A DNA stretch of 64,000 bases from Hypomesus transpacificus (GCF_021917145.1 NC_061081.1:2634058-2698057), one strand, 5' to 3'. Positions 12,880-25,713 are shown, numbered from the stretch's first letter. The notes: generated by a model not told the origin, from the letters alone. Translations and numbers: made by a program.

Positions 12880-15800
12880 CAAACACAAATATTAAAACGG
12901 GCTTATTTGAGGTCTGTCCTTAACCACTGATCAGTTAACAATAATAAAAGACCAATATGGCAGATATCTTGAGTGGGTGATAAATTATCCAGAGTTTTAT
13001 CCAGAAATTAAACCAGTTCCAGTGATGAAGCAATAAAGCAAAATAGGGTGTGGTATTTGTATTTGATACTGTACATCACCCCCCAAGCCATGTCATGGTT
13101 CCATGGAAAGGGAAAAATCTCGTGTGAAGCCCTTTTCCTTGGTGTCAATGTGTCTTTAAGATGGGTTCCATTAAAGTTAATAACTCCCTAATCAGAATTC
13201 GGTTTGCCATGTAGGTTTACCCAAACACAGAATTTACTGTGGCAGAAAGGTGCAAACAATAAACACATCCAGATCTTAAATTGCAGGTTCATTATTGTTC
13301 ATTATTATCCAGAGTGACTTACTATAAAGAATGTGTGCGACCAAATCATGTTTTGCGTCAGTAACTGAAAAGGTTAGTAGCGCAAGTGTCACCAGTGGAA
13401 AAGGCTTCTTCACTAATGAATGAATGCAACATGAGTAGGCATAATGCCTGAAAATATCAAAGGAAGGGAAAAACATAAAATGACATTTAAGTCATAGAGT
13501 TAGGTCCATTTTTACACCGGTCTGCCAAATATATTTGTTTTGATTCAACTATGAGGTTGCTGATCACCATTCCCTCTCGCAGGGGTGAAGACAATACAAC
13601 TATTTCATTCTACTCTTCACTCTTAGTATTTTGAGTTGTAAATGAGCGGAAAAAAATATGCTTTTAAATCTATGTAATCTTTATAAATAATAAGTAGGCT
13701 ATACACTGTATTGTTATAGTGGCTGGCTTCCCAGCCAATCAACTCATCTTTCCAAGCAATGACTTGATGCAGATAGTACCACATTAGGTTCCAACTGGAA
13801 AGTGGGGAAAAACCTTTCACTCGACTGATTTTCATACATTTTTTATGCGAACTAACAATGCAGGGATTTATTTTTCTTCAACCAAAATAAGTCAATTGGA
13901 CAACACATTTTTAAAACCTACTGTTTTGTACATGCATCTGAACAATGTGAACCCTCTTCCAACACTTGTAGAGCTAATATTATTATCTGAGCAATAACTG
14001 AACTATTTGAGTTCAGTTTTATCTGAGCTATGTTTGTGCTTAGAAATGGTTTGATAGAATGCTCTCTTAGGCTTTAGGGTGAATAAGTATTGTTTTTGGA
14101 CTTGTAACATGGCTAATACAAATTGTGTGATTTAACTAGCTGCTACGGGTATGACACTTTCCTCCTTTGGAGTAAATAATATAATTATTATGTTGCTGTT
14201 TGCATTACAAAATAAATACATTTGTTTCCAATAATATACGTGAAATATTTATTGCAAAAATCTTGCCAAGACTTGTAATATCCCTGGAGTAACTGCACAG
14301 CTAATCCATCAGCATTATTGTATTGCAAAAAAGATCTAACCATGATGTTTATAGAGGCAGCTGAAATTGGGGGACATACCATAAATACTCCAAACCACAT
14401 GGCGGTGCATGCAAGCGCATCTGCTCATGTTTGCTAGAAGCCAAGTGGCTATCCCCTCTCAAACTAGATACAAAGATAAATGGTATGCAAATTATCAAAA
14501 CAATATTAATTTGTAGATAATCAAAATATTCGCGTAACATATCCCTGATTTTCTCGATCACTATGGATGAGGAATATTATGGGACATGGGACGGTTAGAG
14601 ATTGGGATGCACCTGACAGTAGTGATGGGGGGGAAAACTTTCCGAAGCAACTATAGCTTTTTCGAAGCGTTCGATACATCTTCTCCATAGGGACATCTGC
14701 TGGTCAGTTTATGGTATGGGGACTGTATCGAGCGATGGAACGAATGACGTCAAGTCCTTGAGACACAATCGTCAGTGACACCTTGATAAATAAAGGTTAT
14801 GTGAAAAATGTTTCGACTTGAAAGTGTCAAAAATATGTTATCATGTATCTTGTTGTATTATAAACAATGGAACGTCTTTATTACTTTACGTTCATAACAT
14901 TTATTTTTAGGTTCTTATAATATTAGTTAAACGAGCAGCCAAATTAAGTATGGCCCCGTGGTAAGAGCGCTGCCCCTCACTCAAACTTACGAGAGTTTGC
15001 ATCCGCGAGTCCCGTTTCAGTGAAAGTACATGCTAAATTAATACATTATTATATGATAATGTAGGCTAGCGGTTAAAGTTTTGGAACATGCTTTTGCAAC
15101 CGGGAAAGCATGGCCACATTGGAAGGCTGGTAAAGCTAGAGAAAGGTGTAAGCAATGTGCTTGTGGACACCTACTATCTCACATCTGTATCGTGAGCGAG
15201 TGCATGTTGAATGGGAGTCTATGGAGCTAAACGGCTACGTCTCTTTCGCCTGATTGTTTGTTGATTGTATTTTTTGCGTTGCCTTTTCAGCGTGAAATAT
15301 ACAAGGTGTGGCGTGAGAGCGTGAGAAATGGTTGAAATGCGTGTGTCACACGGCGAAACCGTGAGAGTTGGCAGCTCTGTTGTAGGTCGAAAGTTGAATG
15401 AACGAGTACTTTTGATTTCTTGCTGGGTGAATCGTTGTTGCCCATAACACTCTAGCATTGTGCTAATGAATGCTGATTGGTTAGTGAAGGCCTTACTACC
15501 ATAGACATATATACATATATATATATATTACGACCAGAGCTCCAGCTTGATGGCATCCGAAGCGGAATCAGAATGTCAGAGCATTAGCAACAACATTAGC
15601 AAGCCAAAACTCTTTCTAGCTGTGTATTGACAGGGAGAGCCCATAGAGTTAGAGCCTAACCTGTCAGCTGTGTTGTCGATGCTTTGAGAGAAAAAAGGAA
15701 ATGACCAGAGCTTGCCGTAAAGCAGGAGATCTGGTCGTACCATGTATGACATCAATGACATTTTCCAAGGGTTTTTAGAAGAAAAAGGCGATTAAAAAAA

Positions 15801-16092
15801 ATCTAACAGCCAGCAGTGTTTGTTTTGCCTCCCCTTTCGAATTCAGAATTAAAATTACTAAACAAAAAATTCTATATCCAGAGAAAAGTGGATTTTGAGG
15901 AGTACAGCTCCATAGACCTCAATTCATTCTGTACTCGCTCGTTAGTGCCCTCCTAACATGGAACTGCAACCAGTTCAGAACCCGGAAGTTTCCCGAGAGT
16001 GGCAGTTCTCCCTTTATTAGACTCTGCTGTCAGTGAGTGAGTAACTAGCTTGGAGCAAATTCAACCAGCTGCATTCACAAAACGGTCCATAT
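12880..16092. other. Gene-free stretch between the NPEPL1 remnant and UCK1
   Basis: Contains repeat debris: a 'cagtagtgatggggggg' hAT-like end at about 14617, a tRNA-like segment 'atggccccgtggtaagagcg' at 14951, an (AT)n tract at 15505-15530, and 'ctccatagacctcaattcat' at about 15909, a motif style common in fish repeats. No exons of NPEPL1 or other genes were recognised. The last 100 bases form the UCK1 promoter and 5' UTR. Confidence 0.5.
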
Positions 16093-19000
16093 ATGACGTC
16101 CATGGGGCTGATGGAGGTGGAGCGGCCGAGGCACCGACCTTTTCTGATCGGGGTTAGCGGCGGGACTGCAAGTGGCAAGGTATTACAGCTAACTTTGTTA
16201 TGTACACATTTTGTGTGCTACGGAGCTAGCTAGTGCTAGTTTACTTGATTGCCTATCGTTGCAGAAATGGCGCAGTATGTATTAGCTACTCGCTAGCTAC
16301 TTTTTACTTCAAGTTAGCTTAGCTTACGTTTGCTAGTCAGTAGCAGCTGTCAACTGTCATACAACAGACACACCCCTGCCCTTTCCAAAACATCAAATAC
16401 GGATTCAGAATGTACATATTAGGCTATCAATTAGCAAACCACATTAGCTTTCAGCGGGTAGCTTAGTACCTTGTAAACCACTAGCTTATGTTGAAGAGTA
16501 GCCAGTATGATACATTTGTAGTGAAGCCAACATCAATAAATCTCCTGCTGTGTTTGGACTATCCAGTTCCACAAGCAGTGAGTCACGCGGTTGCATGTTT
16601 GGTGGGAATAAAAGGTCGGAGTCCAGTGTTTCTTCTAGGGATTTAAAGTGAGAAATACTTTTTATTTTATTTCAAAATTTCGGATCCCCTCGCTATCTGA
16701 ATTGTAGCCTACTGCTATCTGAAGCAATTAGGCGTCTATCTCTTCAGGGAGGAAAACAATGTAGCGAACAAACTCATCTGAAAATACAATCATGAATATT
16801 ATATAGTCAGAACACATAGGCTTAAGTTTACGTAATAGGCCCAGCTGAAGCAAACGTTGTTGGAATTTTATTTTTGCGGGCCGCCGCTGCAAAATGCACG
16901 TAGAGGAAACACTGTAGTCTTTAAACAGGAGCATGTGTACCATGTCAATGACTACTACGCTGTCTATTTTCAGTCAACGGTATGTGGCAAGATCATGGAA
17001 ATGTTGGGGCAGAACAAAGTGGACCATCGTCAGCGGAAGGTGGCTATAGTCAGCCAGGACAGTTTTTACCGGGTCCTGACTCCCGACCAGAAGGCCAAGG
17101 CGCTGAAGGGCCAATATAACTTTGACCACCCGGGTAGGTTACTGTAGTCACTAACATACGTAGTTGTAGTATAAAATCAGATACATTCAGTTCACACGTG
17201 TTGCAATGCATCCTCTGTACGAAAAGTGAAACTACAAGTATTTGACTGATAGTGAAACTTAAAATATTGTATCCGATCTAGAGAAAGCAATCAATCTGTT
17301 GACCTGTCCTGGATAGTATAAACTGCATGTTGTCTAAATGTTACTGGATGTTACTGTATAATCGATTTGTCTTGTGCAGATGCCTTTGACAACGAGTTGA
17401 TGTACCGGACCTTGAAAGACATAGTCGAGGGGAGAGTGGTGGAGGTCCCTACGTATGACTTTGTCACCCATTCCAGGTAAGACATTTCATACACATTTTA
17501 CAATTCCCACATTTCCCAGAAGACACAACATATGGAAATTCAGTTGCATTCTTACTCAAAACAGACAATGTGTAGACAGTCATTGCAGGGGTGCAGATCG
17601 AATTTTTTGACTGGGGGGGACCAAGCTGTCAGCAAATGATTCCAACTCAATTAGTTATTTTGTGTAATATATATGTATATATTCTGAAGCTGCAATCAAT
17701 ATTAGTATGTCAATCATGCACCAAAACTTCATGCCCTGTGCAAATCTTTTATATAAACATTCATACATTCACACAATGTGTATGAACACGGAAGCAGATT
17801 TACAAAAATAAAAATAAGTATAGCCTACATACCATGAAATGTGAAATTAAATTTACACTTTAAATTAAATATTCGGAATTCCCTCTGCAAGTATGACTTT
17901 TCATTGTAAATTGTTTCCAATGATAAACAAAATTGATTAAAACAAAAAAAGAATTACTCTGCAGCCAAACAAATGTAGCCTACTCTCTAGAAGCAGACTC
18001 AATAGGTCCCAAAAACATCTCTCCTCCTTTCATTTCCCTGAAGATATTGCTGGGCAATATCTTGTCTGGCCATTGAGCCTTTTTTGTGTCATGGTTGATC
18101 GCAACCCTGTTTTCAATCTGCGTAACGCACTGAAACTGCGCTCCGCCTCCGCAGATGATATGGGCACCACCATCAGAAACCTTACTAGTGCCTCTACCTG
18201 CTAACACACGCCAACAACATTACACACACTAATACATTGCCTAATCAGCTGCGCAGTTATGAACTGATGCTTGTGGCCTTATGTAGGGAGAGTGGTGGGG
18301 ACGGATCGGGGTCACTAGGAATCTGGGGGGGGGACATGTCCCCTGCGCGCATGTGTCATTGGCAGTCTTATACTCCAGGTAAATGGTTTGTGTCTGTGTG
18401 TGTCCAGGCTGCAGGAGAAAATCACTGTTTACCCTGCGGACGTGGTTCTGTTTGAGGGGATCCTGGTCTTCTACATGCAGGAAGTGAGAGACATGTTCCA
18501 CATGAAGCTGTTTGTGGATACAGACTCTGACGTCAGGCTGTCACGCAGAGGTATATCCACCCCCATACACGCATGCATGCACGCACACACACACGCACGC
18601 ACATACACACACACGCATGCACACGCACGCATGCACGCACACACTCATCTTCGTTCTTACCTTTTGTGCTGTCCTTGCAGTATTACGTGACATGAAAAGA
18701 GGTCGAGACTTGGAGCAGATCCTCACTCAGTATACCACGTTTGTCAAGCCGGCTTTCGAAGAATTCTGTCTGCCCGTGAGTCTCCTGTGAACTGTCGCTG
18801 TCTAGTATTGGATCTTTTTCCACTATCTCATCGGCTGTTAAAATATTTGTTGTTGTATTTTCCCAGACCAAGAAGTATGCTGACGTCATCATTCCTCGAG
18901 GAGTTGACAACATGGGTACTACCAATGTCTCACTAGGCATCATTTTGACGGGTGTTCCTGTTTTACATTGACATTATATTTATTCATTTAGCGGATGGTT

Positions 19001-19328
19001 TCATCGAAAACAACACATACAAATGGTGCCTTTAGTATGCGCCGCAGACCCCGTACCTAATCCTAGAGGGAGCAAACGGAGACACATTTCAGAAAAGATG
19101 TACTCGGTCCATTCCCCTCTCATTCTCTCCTCAGTGGCCATCAACTTGATCGTTCAGCACATCCAGGACATCCTGAACGGTGACATCTGCAAGTGGCAGC
19201 GCGGGTCCCTTAACAGCCACGCCAGGGGCTTGAAGAGGGCCATGTCCGAGCAGGGGGAGCTGGCCAACGGCATCTCCAACCCCCCAGGGAAGAGAGCCCT
19301 ACTGGAGCCCAGCAGCCGCCCGCACTGA
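16093..19328 (+). CDS. uck1: Uridine-cytidine kinase 1
   Basis: Seven exons (16093-16179, 16974-17133, 17380-17476, 18408-18550, 18681-18775, 18867-18915, 19135-19328) splice in phase to 274 residues (human UCK1 is 277). The enzyme phosphorylates uridine and cytidine to UMP and CMP in the cytosolic pyrimidine salvage pathway. The P-loop [12 protein letters not shown] spans the first intron. [44 protein letters not shown] and [14 protein letters not shown] are the substrate-binding and lid segments of the family. The family-typical C-terminus SSRPH is present. [12 protein letters not shown] and [12 protein letters not shown] resemble UCK1 more than UCK2. The start at 16093 is supported by the short acidic leader before RPFLIG; the ATG at 16102 is an alternative. 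No lesions seen. Confidence 0.95.
17585..18350. repeat. Unclassified transposon remnant in UCK1 intron 3
   Basis: A stretch bounded by 'gactggggggggaccaagc' on the left and 'ggggggggacatgtcccctg' on the right. The minus strand carries a weakly transposase-like frame (17980-18207) containing [14 protein letters not shown]. No target duplication found; family unknown. Confidence 0.3.
18575..18650. repeat. (AC/GCAC)n microsatellite in UCK1 intron 4
   Basis: Alternating purine-pyrimidine tract of acac, gcac and atgc units directly after the exon 4 donor. It is capable of Z-DNA formation in principle. Confidence 0.85.
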
Positions 19329-19945
19329 GACAACTGTGTGTGTGTGTGTGTGTGTGTGTGTAGTTACTGACGAGGTCTAGCTCTATTAGCGAGGTTGGTC
19401 GCTGACACATCTGCAGATGACAGAACCACTCGAGGCTCAACCGGCAGACGGGGTGCATAGTGACACTAATCTTCCTGAGGTCGTGTCTTCCATTCTGAAC
19501 AAGCTTCCAGCTTCGCTAGGAAGACCAAACTGCACCGTCTGTGCAAACTTTCACGGCAAATAAAACCCATTCGGAAGAGGTGGATGCACATGATAGAAAC
19601 TATACGTTTTTTCCCCCCCAAAAGATCATATATGTGTTGAATGAATTTCGCTTTGTACTATTTGTTTTATAACCTGTGCGGTTCACTGTTGGTTAACTAT
19701 TTATGAAGTTACTTCAAACTCTTTCATGAATTAACTTCTGGTTGCTTGAACATTTAATTCTGAATGTATTTGTGTATATATAGATATATATATCAGGCCA
19801 TGTACTCGCATCACGTTTTAATATTTTGTGGGGAATGTAAAATATGGTAGCATCTGCATTACCCTCATGATGTTATGTATATTTAAAAGGTAAACTGATG
19901 CCTTAAACTTTTTTTTTTTGTATTCTTCCAAAAAAATTAAACTGT

Positions 19946-19951
19946 AATAAA
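19946..19951 (+). terminator. Polyadenylation signal of UCK1
   Basis: AATAAA lies 618 bases after the UCK1 stop. A (GT)n tract (19335-19363) and another AATAAA near 19558 lie in the same 3' UTR. The RAPGEF1 signal on the opposite strand lies only about 170 bases away. Confidence 0.6.
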
Positions 19952-20118
19952 TACTTAATGCGTTAATGGCTGTTTAGATTTTTTTCGGGAGCTGTTAAGT
20001 TGCATGGAAATTGAATGAATTGAATCTGGTGTTTGACAGTGAGCAAAATAAGCATGACAGGATATTGTCTCCTGCTTGGAGAAAAGCAGACCAGGCAGGT
20101 CTTTATAAACAGAGCAGT

Positions 20119-20124
20119 TTTATT
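20119..20124 (-). terminator. Probable polyadenylation signal of RAPGEF1
   Basis: TTTATT on the plus strand reads AATAAA for RAPGEF1. It sits at the end of a roughly 1.2-kb 3' UTR that starts below the stop codon at 21359. Confidence 0.55.
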
Positions 20125-21358
20125 GGGTTTGGAGAACAACAGTGATGTGTGGATTGAGACAATTAGTTCAAAGAAATATGAATGAAAAACTAGAGCACTG
20201 AATGGACTGACAAAGCACGCGTCTCTAATGGACTGCTGTTTACGTTTTCACATTCTCTCATCCCTCATTCCCGCACGCACAAACACACGCTCTGGCCACA
20301 TGCACACTTTCTGACGAGTACTGTACACACGCACGTTTGAACTACACACGTGATTCTGATTGCCTGATGGTGGTCTATACTTGAACATGGCACACAATGA
20401 TTGAGAATGACGGACATAGATCACAGCATCTTTAGTAATTCTCTTTTTTGTGTATTTTTTTTGCTTTTTTTTGTGCACATTTCTATGGCACTTGGGAGAA
20501 GCTCTCTAAAATGATCTCTTCTCATTTGAGCATAAACATCCTTTTTCAGAACAAAAGGAGTATTGTATATAATACATCATAACCATACATGATTCTTACA
20601 CAAAAAAAAAAACTCGGAACAAAATCTCTTTAGTAAGTCCCGCCCCTCATGGTCTGTCCACCCCTCAGAGGCCACCCGGCCCAAGACACACCCACTCCCA
20701 GCCCAGTCTGCTTTGTGAAATCACAGTTCCTGTCAGGCTGTTCCGGAACACTGGAGAAGGTGTGCTGGGGTGAAGTGTGGGTGGGTGGGTGGGGGCGGCT
20801 GACCCCATGGCCAACACATGGGGGTGAGGGGTGGTGGGTGAGGGGGGCGGGGTGAGTTGGGAATATCTCAGGTGGCTATAGAGTAGTGTTCATCTCAAAC
20901 ACGCACGCGAGCGCACACACAATCTCCAATCCAGAAGGGAGTGGACGGGAGGCGCCTTCAGCTCCCTGTCCTCCCCCGGTCAGGGTTCCTCCTTACATCC
21001 CCTCCTCCTTGGCAGCACAGTGCCTCTCCCTATCTCCCATGGTTGTACAGGGTCTCTCTCCCCTGCCAGCTTCACTCCATAGCAGACAGCAGAGTTGACA
21101 GATTATAATCCCAAACCCAGTCGCCCACAGCAGTGGAGCCTCTGTAAACAGTTTTTAATCTGCAGTATCTCAGTCTGCCCTTCCTCTCTCTTCCTCCTCC
21201 CCTGCTCTTAGTGTCCGTCGGTCTCCCAGTCCCTCCATCTGTGGGTCTGTTTGTAGTAAAGTGAGTGTAGTGTCTGAAGCACAGTGGGGGGAGGGGGGTG
21301 GCCTAGCCTGTGAAGGGACGGAGACGGGGGTCGGGGGTCTGGGGGGGGGGCGAGGTCT

Positions 21359-23339
21359 CTAGGTCTTCTCCTCGCGCTCTGTCCTGCGGCGGGTGATGTT
21401 CCTGGGCTTGATCTTCAGGGACAGCTCCCACAGCGCCTCCTCGGCCAGGTGGTCGCTGAAGTCGTTGAAGAAGGAGACTATGTCGTCGTTGCGCTTCAGC
21501 TCGTAGTGCCTGGGGAGGGAGAGAGGGACAGAGGGAGAGGGGAGGTGGACGGGGCAAAATGAACGATGTCCTATGACTTTGATCATCATGAGGTTATGCT
21601 TGGATGCAAATAAGACCACAGAAAGTAGGTATTTAAGTGACTTCAGAATAAAATCGCAGCACATCTCCTGCAGTGAAAATAGTATAAATGTGTGTGTGTG
21701 TGTGTGTAAGTCTGGGTCCTGGTGTGCGTGTGGCTGTATCCTGGTGACTTACACTTGCTGGAAGCGCCTCATGCTGTCAAGGATGTTGAACTGCTGCCAG
21801 CGTTTGGAGAAGTTGACCTTCCCCTCTATGAGGTCGGGGTTCCCCAGGTGGACGAACGTCAGATCCTGCAGGATCAAACCCCTGGAGGGAGAGAGGGAGG
21901 TGGAGTGAGAGGTGGAAGAGATAGAGGGATTCAAAAAAGAGTAGACGGTCCCATTCACCTGATTGGCCGCATGTTGCACACGCACACACCCACCACCCAC
22001 ACACACAGCTCTCACTTACAGGTATGGAATACAGGGTGGCTCCACTTCAGCCAGAGCTGCTCTGTACGCTCTGAAGGATGAAGAGCTGTCAATCAATGTG
22101 CAGTACTCCTCCAATCCCTGAGAGAGGGGGGAGGTAGGAAGGATGGAGAGGAAGGGGAGAGGGGGAGTAGGGAGGTGAGTGACATGAACATCCTCTGTGC
22201 TCTAAGGCTGGCTTCATGCATGTTTAACGGCTTGATATCTGAGACGTAGCACAGTGACGCTACACTGATCACACCCAGGAACAGCCCGCCGCACACCCAG
22301 GAACAGCCTGTCTCACACCCAGGAACACTCTGTCTCACCCAGGAACACTCTGTCTCACACCCAGGAACAGCCTGTCTCACTTCCTAGACCAGCCCACCTC
22401 ACCCACCAACCTGATGACAACCAAAACTCCTCTGTTCCTCCTCTCACCATCATAACAGTGCCAGAACAGCATCACAATAGTATGGCTACAGTGCAGTCAC
22501 AGCGTAACAGACCATCGGCCTCTCCTCTCCGGCCTGGCTCACCTCAGAGGTCTGTTTCTGCCACTCCAGCCTACGAATGGGGGCCGAGTCCAAGGCCGAC
22601 AGGATAGCCAGGTACGAATTGAAGTTGTTCAGCTTCCTTAAGTGCTGCAAGGAGGAACAGAAAGGGAGGGGGGGAGGGGGGGGGTCACAGTGAGAGCGGG
22701 TTCAATCCCACTCTACTGACTGGGAGAATCCTCCAGGTCCGGTACCAAAGAACGCAGAAGAAACGGACACTACAGATGCCTCACATATTCACATTCGATG
22801 CAATAGGAGGACAAGTCAACACGACAAATTCCTCGTCCGTGTCCAGAAACGGATTGAGGATGTCGGGAGGGGTGGAAGATGTGTTGTGTGCGTGATGGTT
22901 CGACCAACCTTCATGATCTTGATGAACTTGAGGAGCAGCTTCTCTCTGTCCTGGGCCTTCTCCTGCTGGATGATCAGAGAGCGCACCCTGGAAGAACAAC
23001 AAGACAGACGTTACCAGGGAGGTCCGGGGCCCGGAAACGTGTGTGTGTGTGCAAGAGTTTTAAATGCACGTTTTACGGAGAAAGAGAGAGACTTAGAAAG
23101 ACACAGAAAGAGAGAGACGACGGAAAGAGAGACAAGAGAAGGATTCTCGTCTCACCAGTAGCTCATGTTGTTAAAGTGCTCCGTGAACTGGGTCAGGTTG
23201 GGACTCTTCTCTTCATTCTGCTCCTTGGCCCACAGAAGCACTTCAGGAATCTGGGAGAAAGAGAGGAGGGAAGACAGAGAGAGAGAGAGAGACAGAGAGA
23301 GAGAGAGACAGAGAGAGACAGAGAGAGAGACACAGAGAG

Positions 23340-23396
<57 letters not shown>

Positions 23397-23463
23397 GACA
23401 CAGAGAGAGAGAGAGAGAGAGACAGAGAGAGACACAGAGAGACAGAGAGAGACAGAGAGAGAG

Positions 23464-23522
<59 letters not shown>

Positions 23523-24276
23523 CAGAGAGAGACAGAGAGAGAGAGAGAAGATTGAGAACCAATAATGTCTGACTCGCCCCTGTTCACTCCCAGACACGTT
23601 CCAATCCCATCCGCTAACGACCGAACTCCGACCGGAACAGGAAGCGTCTCCTACCTCAATCTTGTAGAAGAGCTCGGCGTCCAGTAGCGTGAGCTGGTCG
23701 GCGATCTCATGACTGCGGAAGTCGTGCAGAGTCCCCGGTCTGTAGGACAGAGCGCCAGAGTGTCAACTGAGGTGGCACATCTCTGGTGTGGCACGTTCCA
23801 TCTCCAATCCCCGACTCCCTTGACCCCTAACCCCCTCGGTCGACGAGTCCTCTCAAAAGGAGGACTGGTGTGGCGTGTAACCCCTGACCCCCCCCCCCCC
23901 CCCCCCCCCCCCCCCGTACCTGGCCGAGACGCCTCTGGCCGCGAGCGGCTTGAGGGAGTTGGTGTAGCGGAGCAGCTTCTTCTGCTCCACCTTGTCCAGA
24001 ATGTTCTTGCGGAGGACGCGGGCCAGGCTGAGCTCGCCGTTGCACACCAGCCTGAAGACCAGGTCCATCAGCTGCTTCAGGATGTCCTCCGTCAGCTCCA
24101 CCAGACTGGGTGGAGGTGAGGTGGGGGGGGACAGGTGGATGGGAGGAAAGGAAGGAATGAAAGAGGAGAGAGTGCAGCCGTGAGAGAGAATGGAAAGACG
24201 GACGAGAGGATGGAACGGGGAAGAGGATGGAAGGTGATAAGGAAGAGAGGCAGACCAGGATGGGAGGGAGGGGAGG

Positions 24277-24342
<66 letters not shown>

Positions 24343-25347
24343 AATTCCTTCACATAGCGTTCAGCTTCCAGATTCTCAGAGCAGACCCTCAGGAGATCCT
24401 GCAAGGTGCTCCACAGTTCAGCCGGAGGCTCCTACTCACCACAGCTCGTCCACCACGCGGACCAACACGAAGAAGGTGTTCTTGCTGACCCGCTTTTTGA
24501 AGGTGTCTGGGCTGTGACAGAACCTGGTGTATGTGCTCCGGGGTTAAGGTAAACAGACGGAAGTTTCTGGAAAAGAACGTCTTTCCCATGCAACCCTGCT
24601 AGCGACACGAGACCACTTCCCTTTTCAGAGTGCAACGCGCGGTTGTCACGCGCACCAACACGAATGGACACGTGGATGGAATCGTTTTTTGGTACAGAAT
24701 TACGGTCGAAACCGTTGCTAAACGGTCGAGTTGCGGGGGTCAGATCAGAGGCAGGGGCTGGCGTGTGAAGGATATCTGTAGTGTAGCTTCTTGATGAGAT
24801 CTTCGGGGGTGATGAAGGTGCGGTAGGTGGTCAGGAAGGCCTCACAGTACAGCACCAGATCTACAGGGAGGACAACGCATGGTCAGTCCACTGCCTCAGA
24901 CACGAATGAAAACACGCAAATCTTCGGTTTCGTGTTTTAGGATTTCACGAGCCAGGCCACACGCACACACAAAATAAATAATGCGAGTCCAACTTGCCTT
25001 GAGCTATAACTATCTAACCTCGTCCTGGATTAAACAGAGCCATATGGTGAAGGAGCTCATTTGATCAGCCCCTTCATGTTCACTCAGTAATGAGCCTAGC
25101 TCAGCTCAGGTTGCGATCTATAATCAAGGCTAACAGTAGACGCTGACCTAGAATCACAGTAGCATATATAAAGGATGAACTGATTAGAGAGAGTGAGACG
25201 AAAAGAGAAACAGAGTGAGAGATAGGGAGAGTGAGAGATAGGGAGAGACAGAGAGAGAGAAAGATGCGTACCTTTGCGGTCAGTCTCTGTGGCGTGAACC
25301 AGCAGGATGTCTCCTGATCCAGCCCTCACGTCAGGACCATCATCATT
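21359..25347 (-). CDS. rapgef1: RAPGEF1 (C3G), Rap guanine-nucleotide exchange factor; 3' half only
   Basis: Eleven minus-strand exons (25347-25272, 24860-24776, 24532-24440, 24105-23920, 23739-23655, 23250-23156, 22987-22909, 22644-22543, 22117-22020, 21881-21753, 21509-21359) join with consistent phases into 392 residues ending in REEKT. C3G activates RAP1 downstream of CRK adaptors at the plasma membrane. Seen: a REM (Ras exchanger motif) domain from LYCEAFLTTYRTF onward and the CDC25-type catalytic domain with LLDAELFYKIEIPEVLLWA, FTEHFNNMSYWVRS, LNNFNSYLAILSALDSAPI and GLILQDLTFVHLGNPD. The Pro-rich CRK-binding half of the protein (about 600 residues in human) is not visible; the next exon upstream should lie beyond 25350, in the gap, the satellite or outside. 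The intron 24775-24533 is U12-type AT-AC. Introns are unusually rich in (GA)n and minisatellites. Confidence 0.95.
22271..22380. repeat. Minisatellite of about 22 bp in a RAPGEF1 intron
   Basis: About five copies of a unit like 'cacacccaggaacagcctgt' (variants with 'cactctgt') lie head to tail between two RAPGEF1 exons. Confidence 0.8.
23270..23550. repeat. (GA)n/(GACA)n microsatellite block in a RAPGEF1 intron
   Basis: 280 bases of pure purine-rich gagagaca repeats; the RAPGEF1 strand is pyrimidine-rich. It starts about 20 bases upstream of the acceptor for exon 23250-23156, so it forms or abuts the polypyrimidine tract. It produces long Ser-Leu or Arg-Glu open frames on both strands that are not genes. 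Confidence 0.9.
23888..23915. repeat. 28-base C homopolymer next to a RAPGEF1 splice donor
   Basis: Twenty-eight consecutive C on the plus strand. On the RAPGEF1 strand this is a G28 run starting four bases into the intron, directly after the donor of exon 24105-23920 (GCCAG/GTAC then G28). Confidence 0.95.
24282..24340. repeat. (GA)n microsatellite in a RAPGEF1 intron
   Basis: Uninterrupted GA dinucleotide tract of roughly 58 bases between the exons at 24105 and 24440. Confidence 0.95.
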
Positions 25348-25567
25348 CTGACGGAGAAAAACAAAGGGCGATGAAAAAGAGAGAGAGAGAGAGAGAGCGG
25401 GTTAGAGAGCATTGATGAGGAATTAAAACAGGAATGCAGTCTAGCCCCAAATGCAGCTCCCCTCTTCTCTGTCCGCCCCCAATCGCCCCTGCCACGCACC
25501 ACCCTCCCTGACGAGGGGAGGGAGAGAGATGGAGGGAAGGAAAGATGGAGGGAGGGAGAGATGGAGG

Positions 25568-25618
<51 letters not shown>

Positions 25619-25620
25619 CT
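25195..25620. repeat. (GA)n and GGGA-rich microsatellites around the 25272-25347 exon
   Basis: GA-rich tracts at 25195-25262, 25378-25397 and 25500-25616 flank the first visible RAPGEF1 exon. They generate spurious Ser-Leu or Glu-Arg frames. Confidence 0.85.
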
Positions 25621-25713
25621 GGCACATGCTGATCACAGCAGCCGATCACCCCAGTAATACCTTCATTTAAAGCTACAGCTGTCCTTTGTTGCTAAAACCG
25701 CCCCTTCTCTTCA

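Noticed and set aside
14951..15030. Possible tRNA gene ('ccgtggtaagagcgctgcc' with a downstream B-box-like stretch)
   Set aside because: I could not form a consistent cloverleaf with a 7-bp acceptor stem and a proper T-arm. It is more likely the head of a degraded tRNA-derived SINE.
23152..23597. Open frames of Ser-Leu or Arg-Glu repeats on both strands
   Set aside because: Direct translation of a (GA)n/(GACA)n microsatellite in a RAPGEF1 intron. The same applies to 24135-24517, 25326-25657 and 45559-45811.
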